Below are positions 1 through 12,036 of a DNA stretch of 64,000 bases, piece by piece (positions within the stretch are counted from its first letter, which is position 1; each line of letters begins with the position of its first letter). A program made the translations under genes and the position numbers. Under the pieces are notes generated by a model, which saw nothing but the letters and a program-made list of their open reading frames with translations, had not been told where the DNA came from and did not search any database. Source of the DNA: Lophius americanus (Eukaryota > Chordata > Actinopteri > Lophiiformes > Lophiidae); the NCBI GenBank assembly GCA_037951165.1, contig JBBDHG010000014.1, positions 21,229,501 to 21,293,500 on the forward strand. The letters run 5' to 3'.

Positions 1-1494
1 CACAGTAGAATGTTTTGGTTGTAAAACTTCATAAGGTTTCAAGTTCATCCAAAGTGGAAAACCAATATATGAACAATAGATGCAGAGATTTCCCTCAATG
101 GCTACCAACGCCGACCTGCCGATGTGGCACTGGCGGAAGAGTCATAGAATCACCAAAGTAGTTGGTATTCTTCCCCTGGGGACCAGGAATGTCTGGACAC
201 ACGTTTCATCAATGAGATACTGACCAAATGATACATTTTCCATCTTTTCTCATTTCTGTAGGCTTTGACTTTTAAGAAAAGGGGAAATGTCGTATAAATA
301 ATGAACTCGTACAAAAACCATAGAGGACAGCCCTTGGAAGAAGGGGTCATAGCCCTTGGAAGAAGGGGTCATTGCCCTTCTTGAGAAAGGAAGCTAGCTG
401 CAGCCACAGCAGGGCAGGAGGATGCTCCCACTCTTCCTCCCTGTTCCCTGCAGCTGATTGATACTGGCAGTCTTTCACCGGCGCTCAGCTCTATCAACGG
501 GAAATGCACTAATCTCCAGTCTGCTGCTGGGAGCTGAAAACCGCCTGGCTGAGACAGGGAACGTTTAAACCCACCATCAACCCAATAAAACTCCACTGAT
601 CCAGATGGGCAGAGACGATCAGGAGAACTGGGGTTGGGCTGACAGAGATGACTAACATGGTCACTGAAAGATCTGGTTGCTCCCATGACATGACAATAAA
701 AATCCACATACAAATACTTTTAGAAGTATTTAAGCGGCATAGCCTGAACTTGCAGATAAGTATACCCTGAAGACAAAATAGTTCTTTCAGTGAGTGGTTC
801 TTTTATTCATGTTGCACGCGTAAATTCAAACATGTGGTTACATGCAGATAGTTTTATTTTTAAGATACAGATGTACATTACTGTGGACATGTGCAACCTT
901 TTCATGCATGGACTGGACCTATACTGTCATCCCTGACAAGGGTATACGTATGTCAGAGAAGGCCCCAATCCCCTGGGTTGGACAAGCAATCTACCTGAAA
1001 GAAGTCCTCAAAAGAAATTAGGCTCTTTTTTTCGTTAAAAAAAGAGTTCGCCCTAGAGAGTAAAATAGTGAAATAATTCAGATTTCATTCATATATGAGA
1101 TATATAGGACTCTGCTTGAGCCCACTCCAACTTTCCAACATGTTTTTTTAATAAATCAAAAGCTTAAAACCTATTTGCTGCTTCTGTTTATTAAATCTTA
1201 AAATTTTAAAATCATTTTTTATTTCTGTGTTTCCTATAGTACTATTTAGGAAGACTCTAAATTATATAAGGTCGCAAGTGCTTGGATAGTTGATTTGCTG
1301 AGCTTTTTTTAAATTTGTTTTTTAACTTGTTTTCTATTTTTTTTTAATCTTTCTTAATAGTTTTTAACTAGGCCTTTATGTTCTTCTGCACTTTGTCCCA
1401 ATGTTCCTGATTGCTGATGTAAAGCACTATGAATTGCCCTGTTGTCGAAATGTGCTATATAAATAAAGTTGCGTTGAATAGTATCATACGTACC

Positions 1495-1685
1495 AACTTT
1501 GGACTAAATTGGACGAATGAATAGGAAATATATATACAGTGCTATAAATACAGCGGGTATTTGGACTATACTAAGGGTAGATAAAGCTCTCCCTAGTGTA
1601 GGAAATATACAACAGACCTTTATCAAAATCAATCCAGTTCTTCCTCACACTAAGGTCTATGAAGGTATGAAATCGTTAAATGACC
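1495..1685 (-). repeat. Dispersed repeat family copy A
   Basis: Read on the minus strand, this carries the blocks 'catagacctta', 'gaggaagaactggattga' and 'ctagggagagct', and then 'tccaa(t)ttagtccaaa'. The same blocks occur in the same order in copies near 6.6, 44, 53, 57 and 61 kb. No coding capacity is visible. The family is unassigned. Confidence 0.6.
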
Positions 1686-4070
1686 CATGAAATAGTTTTT
1701 GAGTTATCGCATGAAGACTTAGGATCAGTGGAAGACAAGGACATGGCAGTGGAAAGACTTTGGTTATATCCCCAACATTATCATCATTTAATGTTTGTTT
1801 TTTTACCATTTCCATGTATTTTCTTCAGTATTGTTGAATGCCTGTTCCGTCCCTCCGCACCCCACCCCTGTTTCTTTTTTGTTTACCCTTACTCAAGAAT
1901 ATTTATGTAATCGCAAACTGTCATTACCAAGTAAAAGTCGGTTACAAGAACTAAAAGAACCAAAAGAATGACAAACAAAAGTGCAGTGTGTGTAGGTTTG
2001 TATGTCTTGTTTGAATGCTGGGAGTTCAATTTTATCAGGGGAAGCAGGCACCCTTCTCTTTGCTCCTAACACACTCTATTTGCTTTAATTTCCTGCATCT
2101 TTACTTCTCTCCAGCGCAGTGTTTGACCTCCATACTCAACTTAGCCCCAAACACACACACACACTAAATCCATGTCTCCACAATTTATTGCCTTGTTAAA
2201 TGTTCAAATAAACTTGAAAATAAAGTCAAAGAAAGCTGCAATTCTTTATGACAACAGCATTGTCACAACACTGTAAATTTGAATGTTGCCGCTGAATAAA
2301 GACGATCATTGCATTGCGGAGAAGATTGTCACAATTCATGAACACAGCTGTGCTTTCATATAAATGATAAATATGTGGTTTTAAACTTGTTTTGACTTTA
2401 TCAGACTGCTACCTCAGGGAATGATTTGTGAAAGAGGGATTGTTTTTGTGAAACTGCTGTTTGTATTTGCACAACGGAGAGGTCTCTGATTCATATACAC
2501 ATATTCTCTATGGCAAGACACAAAGACAAGTTCTCTCCAGTAGAACACATCAGAGAACTGCTTAGTGGCCCACACACTCCCTTTGGCTAATGATGTGTGA
2601 AGGTGACGAACACTACCGCACTAAATTTGCAATGGTGTACACTTCCCAGCAATGACTAGAAAACCTCATCAAACGGTAATAAAAAACATTAAATAAATGC
2701 TATGACAAAGCGCCACAACAAGCAATTACTTTGATCTTGCAGGGATTGCTCAGTGAACTGCGGTTTCCCAGGCCAAGATTGAAATGTCAACTATTCTACT
2801 CTTAAATAAACATGGATTAAATAAGCATTGAATATATCACCAGAAAGATGAATAGGCTCCAGTGGAAACCAAGAAAACTCTATGCTCATGAGCTCCGTAT
2901 AAGAAATGATGACATGACCCGGCACAAAGGCCAACAAGTCAGGACCAAGCTTGTGAGGTCTACAGACACGTAGGCGTTCTTGCAATGTTTCTAATAATAA
3001 AAGTAATACAACTGCCTAGGAGTATGGTTTAAATGTTGCTAGAGTTGGTAGCATCTCCTCTTCCTCATCCTCATCCTTACCCTCACCAGATTGTAAATGG
3101 CTCACAGCCACTAAAGGATGGAGAACAGTAATCCTCAGCGGCCTCTTCCTGCGTGGATATTTTTTGGTTTTATTCTTTATTTCATTTTGATTCTTCACAG
3201 AGATTTTCATTAGACATGAATATTTGATTTATTGAAAAAAAACAAGACTGGTTCTATTATCATTCAGGAACATTGTTAAAAGTGAAGTGACACATAATCC
3301 TCATACTAAAAAAACAATACTTTAAAATGTCATTTTAGACATTTTACATCAATAGTCTATTTTATTCAAGTATTCGACCGTCTTCGTAAACCGTTTCAAG
3401 TGCCAAATAATTGCATGAGTAAAGCGGTGTTCACTTTGAGGACATTCAAAAATATTACATAAATTTGTCAGCGTTTAGGCCAATTATTTCTTTGAATGTT
3501 GCTTGATCACATAATGGCGTCTCATTTTCCAGAAAGGCATGACTGTCGAGTAAGTGCTGACATAACACACTGCTATTGTGTGGAACCACCTGAACAAACT
3601 ATATTTAAGAGATACATTAAAAAAAAAAATACTATCATCAGGCCAGTGGATGAAATAAAGTATTGGATTTGTTCAGCCAACAGAAGATTTCACTGGAAAC
3701 CTTGTCGATATTCACAGCAAAGACAATGTGTAATTTTTAAACACAAATATTTGAGTTTGATGAAAACAGTGTTTGTATAACAGACTATAATTAACTTCTC
3801 TCCTCCGAGAGAGGAGGTAAGTCTACCACCCTAGTATTGTGATAAGATAACAACTGCCTCGTTAAATGAACCAAAGGAGCAGGAGGGAACAATCTGCAGT
3901 GTCTGTAGACGAGGAGGGAAGCGGCAGATGGTGCTCCGTTGAAGTAAAGCATGGACGGAGTCCGAGTGTGAAAATCATCTTCTTCATTTCCTCTCATTTT
4001 TCTTCATTCTATCTTGGCCTAAAAAAATCAATGATCGATATTTTACGCCTATGTATTCAATATTGAAAAA

Positions 4071-4140
4071 ACTTTATCTTCCCCCAGGGGGCAATTTTTA
4101 AGGGACCCAGAGTAGTCATGAAGCAAATAGAAAAAAAAAA
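4071..4140. repeat. Possible LINE 3'-tail remnant
   Basis: The stretch 'cttcccccagggggcaattt' resembles the 'ccccagggggcaatt' tail motif of fish LINE 3' ends, and an A-run follows. This is a weak match based on one short motif and family memory. Confidence 0.25.
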
Positions 4141-4284
4141 CACAGGTCTTAAATACACAGAAAGGAAAAGACGAATGACAAACTGCACAGATCAAAAGAG
4201 AGACACTGCTAGATAATGTAGAAATAGAATAATAGAAATAGAAACAGTTGAAATAGTAACAACGGTAATAAAAATATTAATACA

Positions 4285-4950
4285 TATTATAGCCAGGAAG
4301 AGGACGTGTCTGCAAACTGACCCCACACAATGGGAATGATGGTTCAACTGCCAAAAGACTCTTCAAAGATTATTGCAAGACAATTGCAGAGATCAGTTTA
4401 ATTTTGGGGTCTAAAAGTCGCTCTAACCACCTTCAGATGGCATCTACACCAACACAAGTATTTTGGGAGGGTAGCCTCTGCTATCATCCACATACTCATA
4501 AAGCAGTTTCAGTTTGCCAAGCACCGCTGGGACTCTCAGTGAAACAAGTTCATAGGTCAGGGGAGACGAAAATAGACCTTTTTGGCAAGAAACGTCAAAG
4601 ATGTGTGTGGCCTAGCAAGAATGAAAGCCATTGAGAAAAAGCCCCTCATACCCACTTGCAAGTCTGGTGGTGGATCTTTGATGCTATGGGGCAGTTTTTC
4701 TTCTAAATGCCCAGGACATCTTGGTTAAGACATAGTTCCATGGACTCCATCAAATACCAGAAAATATTGGATGAAAACTTAAAAGGCTCCGCCTGGAAAC
4801 TTAAAGTGGGCCATGGAATGACTTTCCAGAGGGACAATGATCCAAAGCACACCTCAGAGTCAACCCACGAATGGTTCAGAGATCAAAATACAGGTTTTGC
4901 CACGGCCCTCTATATCCCCTGACCTATACCCCACAGAACATATGTGGGGT
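4285..4950 (+). mobile_element. Degenerate Tc1-like DNA transposon (transposase remnant)
   Basis: Forward-strand transposase pieces appear in the expected order. First comes a GRGR-type segment followed by 'aaactgacccca' near 4295-4325. A central part around 4420-4610 ends in a stretch encoding DLFG. A C-terminal piece near 4707-4922 contains DNDPKHTSES, which matches the region around the second catalytic Asp of Tc1 transposases, and then a WF. Stops and frame changes separate the pieces, so no functional transposase is encoded. Terminal inverted repeats were not identified. Related pieces lie at 35.6 and 61.0 kb. Confidence 0.75.
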
Positions 4951-5930
4951 GTGTGACAGAGGAGAATCCACACGTGTCAACCTCAGAATCTGGAGGAGTT
5001 GGAGAGTTTCTGAATGGAGGAATGTTCTCAGATCTCCAGCATTTGTTGTTAAACCTCATCTTTTAGGTTTTCAGTTGATCTTATTTCTCAAATGGAACAT
5101 TCCTGCCAGACATAGATGAGAGGGGTCTTCAGTTTAAGTGGGATGATTCAGATAAAATGGATATGAAAGGAGAAATGTTCTAACAGTTAATCAATGGTCA
5201 TATTTTATTTTCTGCTTTCACGCTTCATCTAAACAAAAGAACATTGTGAAGACGAGGAGATGGAATACAACTTAAACAACATTAGAGATATGAAGGTTGC
5301 AGCGAGCTAGAAGCTGTGAAGGAAAACTGTGAAAGATTGCAAATATAGGCATATGTGAAAAAAACACATTTATGCTATCTTCAATTCTGCAAATTGGCTG
5401 AATCTGTCTTTCTCTTGTACTCTGTGTTCCTGTTTTGAGCGCATTAAAAAGAAAAAATGGCCATGCATCAAGTGAAATGTGTTTTGGGGGTGTTTTATCA
5501 CTACAGACACAGACAAAAAAAAATCTATCTTGGCAAAGAAACTTATTATCGCCTTAGGGAGAACGAAAAAGAAAATTTCTCCAACTGTCTTATGAGAATT
5601 TTGACAAACACTTCTTTCCTGTGCCCCCGCTTTAACAGAGGATCTTCTGTACTGAATCTTCTCCTTGCTTCAGAGCACATTCCCTCGCTTTGTTTTCTCA
5701 TAATTTCACATGGCATGTGTGCAGCACCATGAAAATAAGTGTCTGGTTTTGTGGAAGACAGAAAACACTACATCCTCTTTCTGGATATCAAACTGAGGAA
5801 GAGTTGTGGTCGATCCTTCCTTTTTCCTGTCCAGATGGCAGCATCGGTTGACAGTAGATCCGAGATCTCTTGTGCAGACTTGCTTCGCTTTGAAGCTCTT
5901 ATGAAGCTTCTTGGTAGCAGAAATTTGAGT

Positions 5931-5943
5931 GGGAGGTGTGTGG

Positions 5944-5973
<30 letters not shown>
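5931..5973. repeat. (TG)n microsatellite
   Basis: An almost uninterrupted TG run with a few GG and A interruptions at its edges. Any reading frame through it is low complexity and not a gene. Confidence 0.9.
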
Positions 5974-5974
<1 letters not shown>

Positions 5975-6589
5975 CATTTTATTTCTTTTATAGAGGTAGG
6001 GTAAAAATCCCATTTCCTATATTTGACAGTAACAGTTTCACTGTTTTTCAACATTCTGACATTTTGTTTTTATTCTTCGTTCAAACATCGTTCAAACATC
6101 GTCCACCAAAGTTTTATTTTATTATATTTTATCCTGGCATACCTCATGCCACATTAAGAGTCCCACAAGTGAACATTGGATTAGGGTACTTCCCATACTG
6201 GGGAGCTTTTCTGTGTTGTGGAGAAGGACACGCTGATATACTGCGACAAAAGACAAACAAGCTACGTTTTTGGCTGCAATTTCTTCACATTATACAAATG
6301 TATATGTATATGAACTGGACAAAAATTCATGACTGATATTAAACTTCTGGAGTGCGATATCACCCCGGTGTGTTTCAGTTTCCGGTTAATGCATAATGTT
6401 AAAGTGAAGAAATTATTTTCATGTTGAAAATTACATGGCACTTAAAGGCATAGTATTAATGACAACATGATCTCAGATGCCAATTGCATCAATAACAGAA
6501 TGTGTCCAAAACCATGATCATTATCATAATCATTATAATTATCTCCTTTCAGGGGATAAACCAATCATCCCCGCTGCCATAGATCCATC

Positions 6590-6775
6590 ATGTTAACCTT
6601 GATAACTCAAAAAGTATTTCTTGACTCATTATCATCATCAATTTTTTATACCCACATAGACCTTGATGTGAGTAAGAACTGGATTGATTTTGGGAAAGGT
6701 CAGTTATAATATTTCAGACACTAGGGGGAGCTTTATCTCCAAAAGTTTACTTGCCTAAATTTCTCAACCATTTAC
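6590..6775 (+). repeat. Dispersed repeat family copy B
   Basis: Contains 'cttgataactcaaaaagt', 'cacatagaccttgatgtg', 'aagaactggattgatttt' and 'ctagggggagctttatc' in order, matching the copies near 57 and 61 kb on the same strand. Non-coding. Confidence 0.65.
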
Positions 6776-7249
6776 TACGATATAACTTTAATTTGAGGTT
6801 TATATTTGGGATTATTTAAGTATCATCATTTTCCTCCTTGCAAATCATTGATTTCTGTTTATATGATGTGAAAAATATCATATTTAATATTAGAGATCAT
6901 ATAATGGCAATTAATTCAAGTCAAATTCTTATCGAAACCTTTCCCTACCTTCATATTGTAATAATGACGTCATTGCAAATTCAAGAAGCAGGGTGGATAT
7001 TGTGTATGATTTATGAAAAGGGTTCCCATAAGGTAAGGCCATTGTGTTTGAATGCAATAAAAGAAATCCCTAACAAAATGGAACTACATAAATTAAATGC
7101 TTTTTGAAATTGCCCTGATTAGATGCTCTTGTGATTTATTTATTTTTTTGTCTTTCACCAATTAATAAGAAGCATCAATGTAGTTGAAAAACACATCTTA
7201 ATGAGTTTTCACAGGGGAAGATGAGGTGGATAGTGTTACAATGTCAAGT

Positions 7250-7255
7250 TTTATT
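7250..7255 (-). terminator. Candidate polyadenylation signal of the kctd12-type gene
   Basis: AATAAA on the minus strand about 550 bp beyond the stop codon at 7807. Further AATAAA motifs lie near 7138-7145, so the exact 3' end is uncertain. Confidence 0.4.
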
Positions 7256-7806
7256 TGCTGCAGCCTAAGATGTAAGGATGAAACAACGACAGCTGCTCAT
7301 GGATGACATATAACCGTAAATCATTGTAAAAAAATCCCTATAACCATGAAGGAAGTAATACTTATACAAGGAAAAGAAAACAATGTCTCATTAAACAGAA
7401 CAAATGATTGTACATATGTCTTATCTAATGTGTTCAGAGCATTAAAAGCAGAAGACAGAAGCACATTTCGTTTAGAACGAACCAAATCCTGTGTAATTAT
7501 TCATGCTTTACTTTCGAATAAAACCAATCGTTACGGTTGTGAGGCATGACAAAAAAAATCAAACTTTGGGCCCAGTGACATGAAAAGAGGAACAAGATGT
7601 GTGGTTGAGTTTGACCTCCTCTTGCATAGCAGTGGAGAAGAAACATTCAGATGACTCCACTTATGAGAAAAAAAAAAGGGAGTGCCAAAAACACACATAA
7701 ATGAAACCAGGCAGCTCAAACCACCCACGTGAGGTTGAATTCATTTCTACAGATTGAGTAACTAATTGCTCTGGGTGTAAGACGAGAGAAGCATATTTCA
7801 GTCCGT

Positions 7807-8592
7807 TTACCGAAAGAAGACGTACTCGGTGTAGCTGGTCCACAGTTTGTCCTCCGCCGGCTCGTGACTCCCGTACGAGCACGTCCCTGTGGAGTTGCAG
7901 GCCACCATGTGGAACCCCGCCTCGGCCAGCCGGTCGAACGCCTGCTCCAGGAAGTTGTACTTGAGGTAGTATCTGGCGGTGTATCGGTCCGGCGGTCGGT
8001 CCGGGTCGCGGCTCTCGTTCAGAGTTTCCCCAAAAACCTCTTTGGCCAGAGAGATCTTGCTGCAGACAGTGATTCTGGCTACCCTGCGGAATTTACCGTC
8101 CGCTTGCATGTCTCTCCCGATGGTGTAAGTGCCTCTGTAGCCCACGGTGATGAAGCCGGAGTGGGGCCCCGGGGAGCACAGGTTCCTGTCCGCGGAGGAG
8201 GAGGAGGTGGCCGGGCTCGTCAGCTCAGCTTCCTCCGGCTCCCCGCTGTCAGACACGCTGTCTTTGCTGCTCGCCGCCAGCCGCCTCGACATCTCCGGCA
8301 ACTGGAAGAAGTCCGCTTCTTTCTGCAGCCTCCGCCTCTCTTTGAATCTCTCGGGCAATATGAGCTCAGAGTCCCGCAGATAATCCAGAATGTAGCGGAA
8401 CAGGAAGCCGTCCCTGTCGAAGAAGAAGCGCCCCGTGCTGTCTTTAGGCAGGTCGCCCGGGGAGCTCTGCGTGAACTTGGTCCACAGGAGAGAGTTGGGA
8501 GCCGCTGTGAGAGTTTCAAGTCGGGTCACATACACTTGGCCTCCCACGTTCAGCTCCACTATCTGAGGGAAACTTCGGTCGCTTTGTGCCAT
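7807..8592 (-). CDS. kctd12: KCTD12-type BTB/POZ protein (GABA-B receptor auxiliary subunit family)
   Basis: Intact 261-residue single-exon frame. Residues about 10-110 form a T1/BTB domain, seen as VELNVGGQVYVTR, GRFFFDRDGFLFRYILDYL and a following FFQLPE. A Ser/Glu-rich linker follows. Residues about 145-261 form the H1 domain of the KCTD8/12/16 group, with GFITVGYRGTYTIGRD, AKEVFGETLNESRDPDRPP and TSYTEYVF at the C-terminus. In the family, T1 oligomers bind the GABA-B2 tail and H1 speeds receptor desensitisation. HMVACNSTGTC fits KCTD12 better than KCTD8/16, and the H2 domain of those two is absent. It is shorter than human KCTD12 (about 325 aa) because the N-terminal tail and linker are reduced. 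That suggests one of the two teleost kctd12 duplicates, but I cannot tell which. Start: the first Met, just before the T1 domain. Confidence 0.92.
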   Translation of the reverse strand: MAQSDRSFPQIVELNVGGQVYVTRLETLTAAPNSLLWTKFTQSSPGDLPKDSTGRFFFDRDGFLFRYILDYLRDSELILPERFKERRRLQKEADFFQLPEMSRRLAASSKDSVSDSGEPEEAELTSPATSSSSADRNLCSPGPHSGFITVGYRGTYTIGRDMQADGKFRRVARITVCSKISLAKEVFGETLNESRDPDRPPDRYTARYYLKYNFLEQAFDRLAEAGFHMVACNSTGTCSYGSHEPAEDKLWTSYTEYVFFR

Positions 8593-8650
8593 CTCTTCCC
8601 CTGTTGAGCGTCTCCCTCTAATGTCTTGCTGGGGTCCCGCTGAGTCCTAA
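8593..8650 (-). other. kctd12: Probable 5' UTR part of the kctd12 exon with a splice acceptor
   Basis: Upstream of the ATG, the minus strand reads a pyrimidine stretch followed by 'cttgttag', a plausible acceptor near 8650. The coding exon may therefore be joined to an upstream non-coding exon that I could not place. Inference from splice consensus only. Confidence 0.35.
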
Positions 8651-9599
8651 CAAGAAAGCATAGTGAGGGCCTTCCTCACTGTACTGTCATGATTGTGGTT
8701 TGTAGTGTGGGAGGAGAAGGAGAAGGGTGGCCAATAGACATTAACTGTTCACTGGAGCGCTCTGACAAAACCCAATGCTGCATTTAAGGACACCATGTAA
8801 CACTCAACCTCCTGCTCTGACAGCAGTAAACACTTGGACACCATGCTGCCCAGCCTACTGTACTCCATACCCCTGCACCAAGCCATCTGCAAACACCTGA
8901 CTTGCTCAGCAGGAAGACTGGAAACTGTTGGAAGTAACCCTCCGAAAGTTTACCAGCACCTCAATTAATCATGAATTGTAATTTATTCTACAAAATATCA
9001 CAGGCTCTACAGTCAATCTGCTGGGACTACATTCATTTCCAGTGGAAAATATTGCTGATTTCTCATTCAGAGTATTTTTAAGGTTAGCATACAGATTAAG
9101 AATTCACATTCAAAACATATACCTAATAACCATGCCTCCAAAATAACTCTGCGTTGCGCTATATGTTCTGACATCTGTCTACCAGAACAAGAATCAACCT
9201 TTTCAGCAAATTGTGCTACAGATGAGACATCATGAGCTAGCTTTCGCTCCCCAAGGGAATCAGTGAGCCTTAGTTGAGCGTAACAGTCTCACCAATTCAG
9301 CTGCTGTCTTTCCTTAGACCACTCTGACCCAACAAAACCAGTGGTTCTGGAAATGCTCCATCCCAGTTGTCAGGTCATCCCCATTTGGTTCTGGTTCAAG
9401 TGGCTAAGACCCTCCTCCACTTTCTGCCTAATATATTCCAACTCCTGACAGTTGCAAGAAGATATGAATGTTACTCTGACTTTACTTGTCAGTGGTTACA
9501 ATATTTTCTACAATTAGTGACAGGTAATAAGAAAATCAGGCGAGACACGTGAATGAAGTAAAGATAATTGTTTATTACCGCAGATTCTATATGATAAGT

Positions 9600-9880
9600 A
9601 CTCATTCATTATCCATAACCGCTTAACCTGTTCAGGGTTGTGGGTTCGGACCCAAGCCCCGCTGACATTGGGTGAGAGGCGGGGTACACCCAGGATGAGT
9701 CACCTGTTCATCACCGCCACATAGAAACAGACATTGACGCTCATATTTACTCCTAAGAGCAATTTGGAATCACCAATTCACCTAAATTGCATGTTTTTGG
9801 ACTGTGAGAGGCGCTGGAGTACCCAGAGATAAAACCCACGCAGATACGCAAAGAATATGCAAACTCCACACAGAAAGGCC
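9600..9880. repeat. Teleost interspersed repeat
   Basis: Contains 'taaccgcttaacctgttcag', 'gagaggcggggtacaccc', 'tgcatgtttttggactgtg' and 'gcaaactccacacagaaag'. These word blocks recur across many fish genomes in the same order, as I recall. Its parent element is not certain to me. Part of the family recurs in reverse at 14120-14215. Confidence 0.7.
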
Positions 9881-12000
9881 GGAATATGTTAGAAAATCTT
9901 TGGCAGTAGACTTTTCTGAGATGGTGACTAAAGAGCTTCTTCCCTGTGCAGCAGCAACAGAGTAAATCCTCGGATAGAGTCAAGACACTGGAGGCGGTGG
10001 TGACTGATAACTCGGCTTAGACTGATTAAGCCGATGACTTAAATAGATTATGAATCTGTACGGACTGGGTAGTGATGGGAAGGCGTTGGAACTGAATCAT
10101 AGCAGCGTAAAAGCCAGGAACCAAGGGTATAGAGAGAAGTGTAAACTGATGAGCTAACAATAAATGACTGTCGCTGTGCTAGGCGATAGAAGTGACCAGC
10201 TGTCGAGAATAACCCATATCTCAAACGTCAGCCCCAGAAAATGATGGTGAATCAAAACATATTTAATGTAAGCATGAGAGGTGTGAATGACACAATGAGA
10301 AAAATTAACTATGACTTGAAAATGCCAGAAATAATCTTTTTGACTAATTTTTGGAAAGTCATTCTTCATATAATGCAAATTATTTCTTTCACCTTTCCCG
10401 ATACTGTCAGTATAAAGCAATTTTCTCCCGATGCCTTATTGAGTAAGCCGGTGCTTTCCCCTATTAAAGTAACAAAACAGTGTACACTGAATGCTCTACT
10501 TTTATTTGTAATGGATTTTTTTTGGGTTGTTGTCCTGAAACCCACATTCGCGTTGAAGAATGAATAGTTCATTATAAATGCTTCCTCTAAACACTGACAA
10601 ATGTGACTGATCTCTCAAGGAGTACAGCAGCTTGTCGTGGGATCATTGGGGAGATTTCTTGCAACCACAATGTAAGTAGAATGTTTCCTATTGCCTGCTG
10701 TAATTCCTCATTTACTGTATCAAATTGGGTCAGGATGTGTTGATCTCTCCAGCAGGATGTTTGTGTCTTATTATATAATAGTAGAAAATGTGAAGCAATA
10801 TCATGTTTCCATTTGAGGCTTCCGCTACATACAGTATGTTGTGTTATAATAATGCACCCTTATTTCAAGTGTGGAAGCTATTTTTGATAAGTTTTCATGT
10901 TAACCATAGCGCTTCATCCATCATCTTTACATAAAGCATTAGGTTGAGCCTAACACATTAGTATAATCTGTCACATCAAATGAGTGGACTGGAGTTTGGG
11001 GTCAATCACACATTCAATTCTAAACAACAATTTAAAAGACTTAGGATACATTTATTCCATAAGAGCCTTTAATGAAACCACATGATCCTCATTGTACCAA
11101 GTTCAAACAGATGACATGGAAGATATGTTAATTTATGTTTTTCTGAACTCCTCATGGACCTTTTGGTCCGTAGTGGCTTGAAATTTGCTTTTAGAAAGCA
11201 AATGTAAATATAAACATCTTCCTTTCATGACAACTGGGGAAAACCATCTACAGCAGGTCAGTGTGACATGAACTTATGCTCCTGCACAGCAACTACCTAG
11301 AGCCTGGTGTGAAATAGTTTCATCAATATGCATATGTCACCCTATGGTTGTTTTTTGTGATTCTTTTAAGCGTTAAATTTAAAGTTTTGGGAGTATTAAC
11401 CTGATTCCAAAGAAGTTGGGAGTATTCTGATAAATACTCGCCTATTCTCAATTTCATGCCAGCAACACATTTTGAAAAATTGGGGACAGGAGTGGCTAAA
11501 GCTGACACAGGCCCCAAAACACCTGATTGAAACATTCCAAGGGAAAAGATTGATTGTTAAAAGCTGATTGTTTCAGGATGAGGAATCTGTGAAAGGCTCC
11601 CTCACTCACAATGAGGAGGGAGTTCTTTCATCTTAGAATTGTCAAACAGTTTAACACCAACATTCTAAATGTGCGTAGGTATGTAATCTTAACTCATTCA
11701 TTTCATCAAAAGACTCAGACAATCAAATTTGAGCAAATTAAAATCCTCTTCAGATATTTTATGAATCAAGCTATCATCATAATGTGTGTGTTAAGGCTGG
11801 CTAAAAACATTATCTCTGACCCCAATCATCTCCTGAACTGTGATTATAACTGGCTACCATCAAACCGGAGATATAGAGTTCAAGATTTAACTAAATTAAA
11901 CTGAAGGACTCTTTTGCTCATCGGTCAATCCCTAAACTAAACTTGGAGCTTAATCAAAGATCAAATACACGATGATTAAATGTGATTCCAGTTTTTTTTT

Positions 12001-12036
12001 GTGTGTGTATGTTTGTGTATGTGTGCGCGTTTGCAT
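12001..12036. repeat. Imperfect GT-rich tract
   Basis: 'gtgtgtgtatgtttgtgtatgtgtgcgcgt' in blocks after an eight-T run. Low complexity, no gene. Confidence 0.6.

Larger units (their letters stand above)
1..7130. other. Intergenic region downstream of the kctd12-type gene
   Basis: No exon is supported here. Open frames are short, lack recognisable domains and have no convincing splice or start context. The stretch is AT-rich and holds two copies of a dispersed repeat family (about 1495-1685 and 6590-6775), a degenerate Tc1-like transposon (about 4285-4950) and a TG microsatellite near 5940. The rest shows nothing I recognise. Confidence 0.6.

Noticed and set aside
369..713. Minus-strand 114-codon frame near the left edge
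   Set aside because: Low-similarity composition, no recognised domain, no splice or start context.
7864..8607. 247-codon forward frame opposite the kctd12-type gene
   Set aside because: It results from the GC-rich antisense of the kctd12 coding exon. Composition is Arg/Val/Glu-rich with no domain.
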